Positions 5,409 to 7,921 of a DNA stretch of 7,921 bases are shown here, piece after piece (position 1 is the first letter of the stretch; every line of letters starts with the position of its first letter). Position numbers and translations under genes: made by a program. The notes under the pieces are model-generated. The model made no database searches, was not told the origin of the DNA, and was given only the letters and a program-made list of their open reading frames with translations. Source of the DNA: Limnohabitans sp. GTDB taxonomy: Bacteria > Pseudomonadota > Gammaproteobacteria > Burkholderiales > Burkholderiaceae_C. The stretch lies in contig JANQXJ010000047.1 in assembly GCA_030729445.1 (NCBI GenBank), forward strand, positions 1 to 7,921. Direction: 5' to 3'.

Positions 5409-6611
5409 ATGTCCGCTTTCATTGAAGCCGCCTCACCGCACACCATGAACACCTATGGCCGACTGCCGATCGCACTCAGCCATGGTCAAGGTTGCCGAGT
5501 CTGGGACGTCAATGGCAAGCCCTACCTCGATGCCCTCGCTGGCATCGCGGTGAACACCTTGGGCCATAACCACCCCGATCTGGTGCCAGCGCTGCAGGAC
5601 CAGCTGGCCAAAATGATCCACAGCTGCAACTACTTCCATGTGCCCAACGCCGAGGTGCTGGCGGCCAAGCTGGTGGAGCTGTCGGGCATGATGAACGTGT
5701 TTTTCTGCTGCACGGGCCTGGAGGCCAATGAAGCGGCCATCAAGCTGGCCCGCAAATATGGTCACGACAAGGGCATCGACAAACCCGAGATCGTGGTCTA
5801 CGAAAAAGCCTTCCATGGCCGCAGCATCGCCACCCTGAGCGCCACCGCCAACGAGAAACTTAAAAAAGGTTTCGGCCCCATGCTCGACGGTTTTGTGCGA
5901 GTGCCAGTCAACGACATCGAAGCCCTGAAAAAAGCCACCGAAGGCAACCCCAATGTCGTGGCGGTGTTCATGGAAACCATCCAGGGCGAAGGCGGCATCA
6001 ACCCGATGCGCATCGAATACCTGCAGCAAGTGCGTGCCCTGTGCGACCAAAAAGACTGGCTCATGATGATCGACGAAGTGCAGTGCGGCATGGGCCGCAC
6101 GGGCAAATGGTTCGCCCACCAATGGGCCGGCATCGTGCCCGACGTGATGCCGCTGGCCAAGGGCCTGGGCTCGGGCGTGCCGATTGGCGCGGTGGTGGCT
6201 GGCCCCAAGGCCGCCCACATCTTCCAGCCTGGTAACCACGGCACCACTTTTGGCGGCAATCCGCTGGCCATGCGGGCGGGGGTTGAGACCATCCGCATCA
6301 TGGAAAAAGATGGCCTGATGGCCAACGCGGCCAAAGTTGGTGCACATCTGCGCGGTGCGCTGGAAAAGGCTCTGGCGGGCGTACAAGGCGTGAAAGAAGT
6401 GCGTGGCCAAGGCCTGATGCTGGGCATTGAACTCGACCGCCCTTGCGGCGCCATTTGGACACGGGCAGCCGAAGCCGGTCTGCTGCTGAGCGTGACCGCC
6501 GACAGTGTGATTCGCCTGGTGCCACCGCTGATCATGACCGAAGCAGAAGCCGACGAAGTGGTCGCCATTTTGGTGCCCCTGATCAAGACCTTTTTGGCGG
6601 AGCCTGCATGA
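5409..6611 (+). CDS. argD: Acetylornithine aminotransferase (class III, PLP-dependent)
   Basis: The 400-residue cytoplasmic enzyme transfers the amino group of glutamate to N-acetylglutamate semialdehyde, giving N-acetylornithine in arginine synthesis; relatives may also serve as succinyldiaminopimelate aminotransferase for lysine. Class III features are present: GxGCRVWDVNGKPYLDALAG (26-45), the GLEANEAAIKLAR helix (103-115), HGRSIATLSAT (136-146), ETIQGEGG (189-196), the PLP-ring aspartate in IDEVQCGMGRTG (221-232, Asp222), the Schiff-base lysine in LAKGLGSGVPIGA (249-261, Lys251) and GTTFGGNPLA (278-287). Length matches E. coli ArgD (406). ATG 5409 is chosen for its AGGAG site and family start. 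The residues just before GLEANE are Cys-Cys-Thr (100-102), where many ArgD proteins have Cys-Asn-Ser. The stop overlaps the argF start (ATGA), so the two are translationally coupled. Confidence 0.96.
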   Translation: MSAFIEAASPHTMNTYGRLPIALSHGQGCRVWDVNGKPYLDALAGIAVNTLGHNHPDLVPALQDQLAKMIHSCNYFHVPNAEVLAAKLVELSGMMNVFFCCTGLEANEAAIKLARKYGHDKGIDKPEIVVYEKAFHGRSIATLSATANEKLKKGFGPMLDGFVRVPVNDIEALKKATEGNPNVVAVFMETIQGEGGINPMRIEYLQQVRALCDQKDWLMMIDEVQCGMGRTGKWFAHQWAGIVPDVMPLAKGLGSGVPIGAVVAGPKAAHIFQPGNHGTTFGGNPLAMRAGVETIRIMEKDGLMANAAKVGAHLRGALEKALAGVQGVKEVRGQGLMLGIELDRPCGAIWTRAAEAGLLLSVTADSVIRLVPPLIMTEAEADEVVAILVPLIKTFLAEPA

Positions 6612-7546
6612 GCCTGACCCCACCCGTGCCCGTGCGGCACTACCTGCAGTTCACCGACCTCACGGCCGACGAGTACGCGCATCTGTTTGCACGCGCCGCC
6701 GAGATCAAGCGCAAGTTCAAGGCCTACGAAAAGTACCATCCGCTGGCCGACCGCACGCTGGCCATGATTTTCGAAAAAGCCAGCACACGCACGCGTGTGA
6801 GCTTTGAGGCGGGCATGTACCAACTGGGCGGCTCGGTGGTGCACCTGACCACCGGCGACAGCCAGTTGGGCCGCTCCGAGCCCATCGAAGACAGCGCCCG
6901 CGTGATCAGCCGCATGACCGACCTCGTCATGATCCGCACCTACGGTCAAGACAAGATCGAGCGCTTTGCGTCGCACTCGCGTGTGCCCGTGATCAACGGC
7001 CTGACCAACGAATTTCACCCCTGCCAAATCCTGGCGGACATCTTCACCTTCATTGAGCACCGCGGTGCCATTGCCGGCAAAGTGGTGGCCTGGGTGGGCG
7101 ACGGCAACAACATGGCCAACACCTGGCTGCAAGCCGCCGAGTTGCTGGGGTTCACGGTACACCTGAGCACGCCCAGCGGCTACGAAGTGGACCAGGCCGT
7201 GGCCGGTTTGCGCAGCGCCGACAGCTACAAAATCTTCAAAGACCCCGAAGACGCTTGCCGAGGCGCCGACCTGGTCACCACCGATGTGTGGACCAGCATG
7301 GGTTATGAGGCCGAAAACGAAGCCCGCAAGAAAGCCTTTGCCGACTGGTGCGTGGACGAAGCCATGATGCAAGTGGCCAAGCCCGACGCCCTCTTTATGC
7401 ACTGCCTGCCTGCGCACCGCGGTGAGGAAGTCAGCGCCGAAGTCCTCGATGGCCCGCAATCGGTGGTCTGGGACGAGGCCGAAAACCGCATGCATGTGCA
7501 AAAAGCCCTGATGGAGTTTTTGCTGCTGGGCCGCGTGAAGGCTTGA
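6608..7546 (+). CDS. argF: Ornithine carbamoyltransferase, anabolic
   Basis: The 312-residue cytoplasmic enzyme joins carbamoyl phosphate and ornithine to make citrulline, the step toward arginine. The carbamoyl-phosphate motif STRTR is at 59-63 (preceded by FEKA), with HPCQ at 137-140, the ornithine-site motif DVWTSMG at 226-232, and HCLPAHR with its catalytic cysteine at 265-271. These are complete, so the enzyme should be active. Length and the short N terminus (about ten residues before HYLQFTDL) fit the short anabolic ArgF type. ATG 6608 is chosen because it overlaps the argD stop as ATGA and has GGAG at 6599-6602 five bases upstream. The frame is open for 55 further codons inside argD, but these have no family counterpart. 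No clean terminator follows; an imperfect hairpin (7549-7575) has no T-run. Confidence 0.97.
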   Translation: MSLTPPVPVRHYLQFTDLTADEYAHLFARAAEIKRKFKAYEKYHPLADRTLAMIFEKASTRTRVSFEAGMYQLGGSVVHLTTGDSQLGRSEPIEDSARVISRMTDLVMIRTYGQDKIERFASHSRVPVINGLTNEFHPCQILADIFTFIEHRGAIAGKVVAWVGDGNNMANTWLQAAELLGFTVHLSTPSGYEVDQAVAGLRSADSYKIFKDPEDACRGADLVTTDVWTSMGYEAENEARKKAFADWCVDEAMMQVAKPDALFMHCLPAHRGEEVSAEVLDGPQSVVWDEAENRMHVQKALMEFLLLGRVKA

Positions 7547-7590
7547 TCTGTCAACCGGACACGATACGGGTTACATGACCTATGAGGTTC

Positions 7591-7618
7591 TGGATACCGG
7601 GTCAAGCCCGGTATGACA
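7591..7618. repeat. Palindromic intergenic repeat, copy 1
   Basis: ATACCGGG (7594-7601) pairs perfectly with CCCGGTAT (7607-7614) around the loop TCAAG, with TGG before and GACA after. The unit resembles short REP-like palindromes scattered between genes in many proteobacteria; I recall close variants but not a formal name. It lies 44 bases past argF, and could help end or protect the argDF transcript. Confidence 0.75.
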
Positions 7619-7654
7619 AAGCCCTGTCACCCATGCCTCTCTCACTCCTACAGC

Positions 7655-7682
7655 TGTCACCCCGGACTTGATCCGGGGTCCA
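7655..7682. repeat. Palindromic intergenic repeat, copy 2, inverted relative to copy 1
   Basis: ACCCCGGA (7659-7666) pairs perfectly with TCCGGGGT (7672-7679) around the loop CTTGA. Its reverse complement aligns with copy 1 over 28 bases with 22 identities and the same flanks (TGGA...TGACA). All six differences fall in the stem as three compensating base-pair changes. It ends 18 bases before the next start codon. A partial TGTCACCC at 7625-7632 may be a remnant of another copy. Confidence 0.75.
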
Positions 7683-7700
7683 TCTTCAAATTCACAGAAC

Positions 7701-7921
7701 ATGAGCCAATGCACCACCTGCGGCGCTTGCTGCGTCAGCTTTAGGGTGGATTTTTCCGTCTACGAATACGAAGAAGGTGGCGGCGATGTGCCCGCAGGTT
7801 TGGCCTCGCCCATCACCGAGCACACCTGCCGCATGCGCGGCACCGACCACAGCCCACCGCGCTGCGCCGCGCTCTACGGCAAAACGGGCGAAAAAGCCAT
7901 TTGCGGCATTTACGAATGGCG
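7701..7921 (+). CDS. YkgJ-family cysteine cluster protein, N-terminal part, truncated by window end
   Basis: From ATG 7701 there are 73 open codons to the window end, too short and unterminated to be listed as a complete gene. The protein starts MSQCTTCGACCVSFRVDFSVYE, with the CxxCxxCC motif at Cys4, Cys7, Cys10 and Cys11. Further cysteines at 43, 55 and 68 sit in contexts typical of the family, such as RCAALYG (54-60) and AICGIYEW (66-73), normally followed by RP-x3-C beyond this window. The family (PF03692) is thought to bind zinc or iron through these cysteines; its physiological role is unsettled. The Shine-Dalgarno is weak (CAGAA). It is on the same strand as argF, 154 bases away, but two palindromes lie between them, so co-transcription is uncertain. 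Confidence 0.88.
   Translation, partial: MSQCTTCGACCVSFRVDFSVYEYEEGGGDVPAGLASPITEHTCRMRGTDHSPPRCAALYGKTGEKAICGIYEW

Noticed and set aside
5433..6623. 396-codon minus-strand open frame antisense to argD
   Set aside because: Same reason: histidine-rich shadow translation and no family resemblance.
5798..7501. 567-codon open frame on the minus strand across argD and argF
   Set aside because: It is antisense to two genes with complete catalytic motifs. Its translation is rich in His, Gly, Ala and Arg with no recognisable domain, as expected from GC-biased codons read backwards.
7549..7575. Imperfect hairpin just after argF as a terminator
   Set aside because: Only AACC/GGTT and TGT/ACA pair, with a bulge and mismatches, and no T-run follows.
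7591..7682. CRISPR-like repeats
   Set aside because: Only two units, in inverted rather than direct orientation, with a 36-base interval and no further copies.

Overview
The window is ordinary chromosomal housekeeping DNA. Moderately high GC coding sequence, ArgD and MurJ of beta-proteobacterial type, a DUF3579 gene next to argDF, and TAAAAT-like -10 boxes suggest a beta-proteobacterium of the order Burkholderiales, most likely family Comamonadaceae (Limnohabitans/Rhodoferax-like). The family assignment rests on recalled gene order and protein style, not on a search. I see no phage, transposase, CRISPR, toxin-antitoxin or defence genes, and no tRNA or rRNA.

Layout. 1-440 (-): N-terminal part of an AI-2E/PerM-type membrane protein, cut by the window edge. 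441-569: divergent promoter region. 570-1622 (+): purM. 1623-1675: convergent gap with a hairpin terminator. 1676-2536 (-): SirB1-family protein, directly behind murJ (2547-4112, -) in a two-gene operon. 4113-4285: divergent promoter region. 4286-4588 (+): rpsT (ribosomal protein S20) with a strong terminator. 4589-4902: a 314-base gap holding the rpsT terminator, a perfect-looking long inverted repeat flanked by 8-base direct repeats, and a terminator for the gene beyond. 4903-5223 (-): DUF3579 protein. 5224-5408: divergent regulatory region with a 12-base perfect palindrome and a hairpin plus T-rich tract just ahead of argD. 5409-6611 (+) argD and 6608-7546 (+) argF overlap by ATGA and form an arginine-biosynthesis operon. 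7547-7700: two related palindromes in inverted orientation. 7701-7921 (+): start of a YkgJ-family CxxCxxCC metal-binding protein, cut by the window end.

How the genes work together. ArgD makes N-acetylornithine and ArgF converts ornithine to citrulline, successive parts of the arginine pathway. PurM closes the imidazole ring in purine synthesis. MurJ flips lipid II for cell-wall synthesis, and the SirB1-like protein is co-transcribed with it but has no settled role. S20 is a 30S subunit protein.

The less ordinary signals are all non-coding: the 4737-4841 element, the covarying palindrome pair at 7591-7682, and the argD leader. None amounts to a new system.
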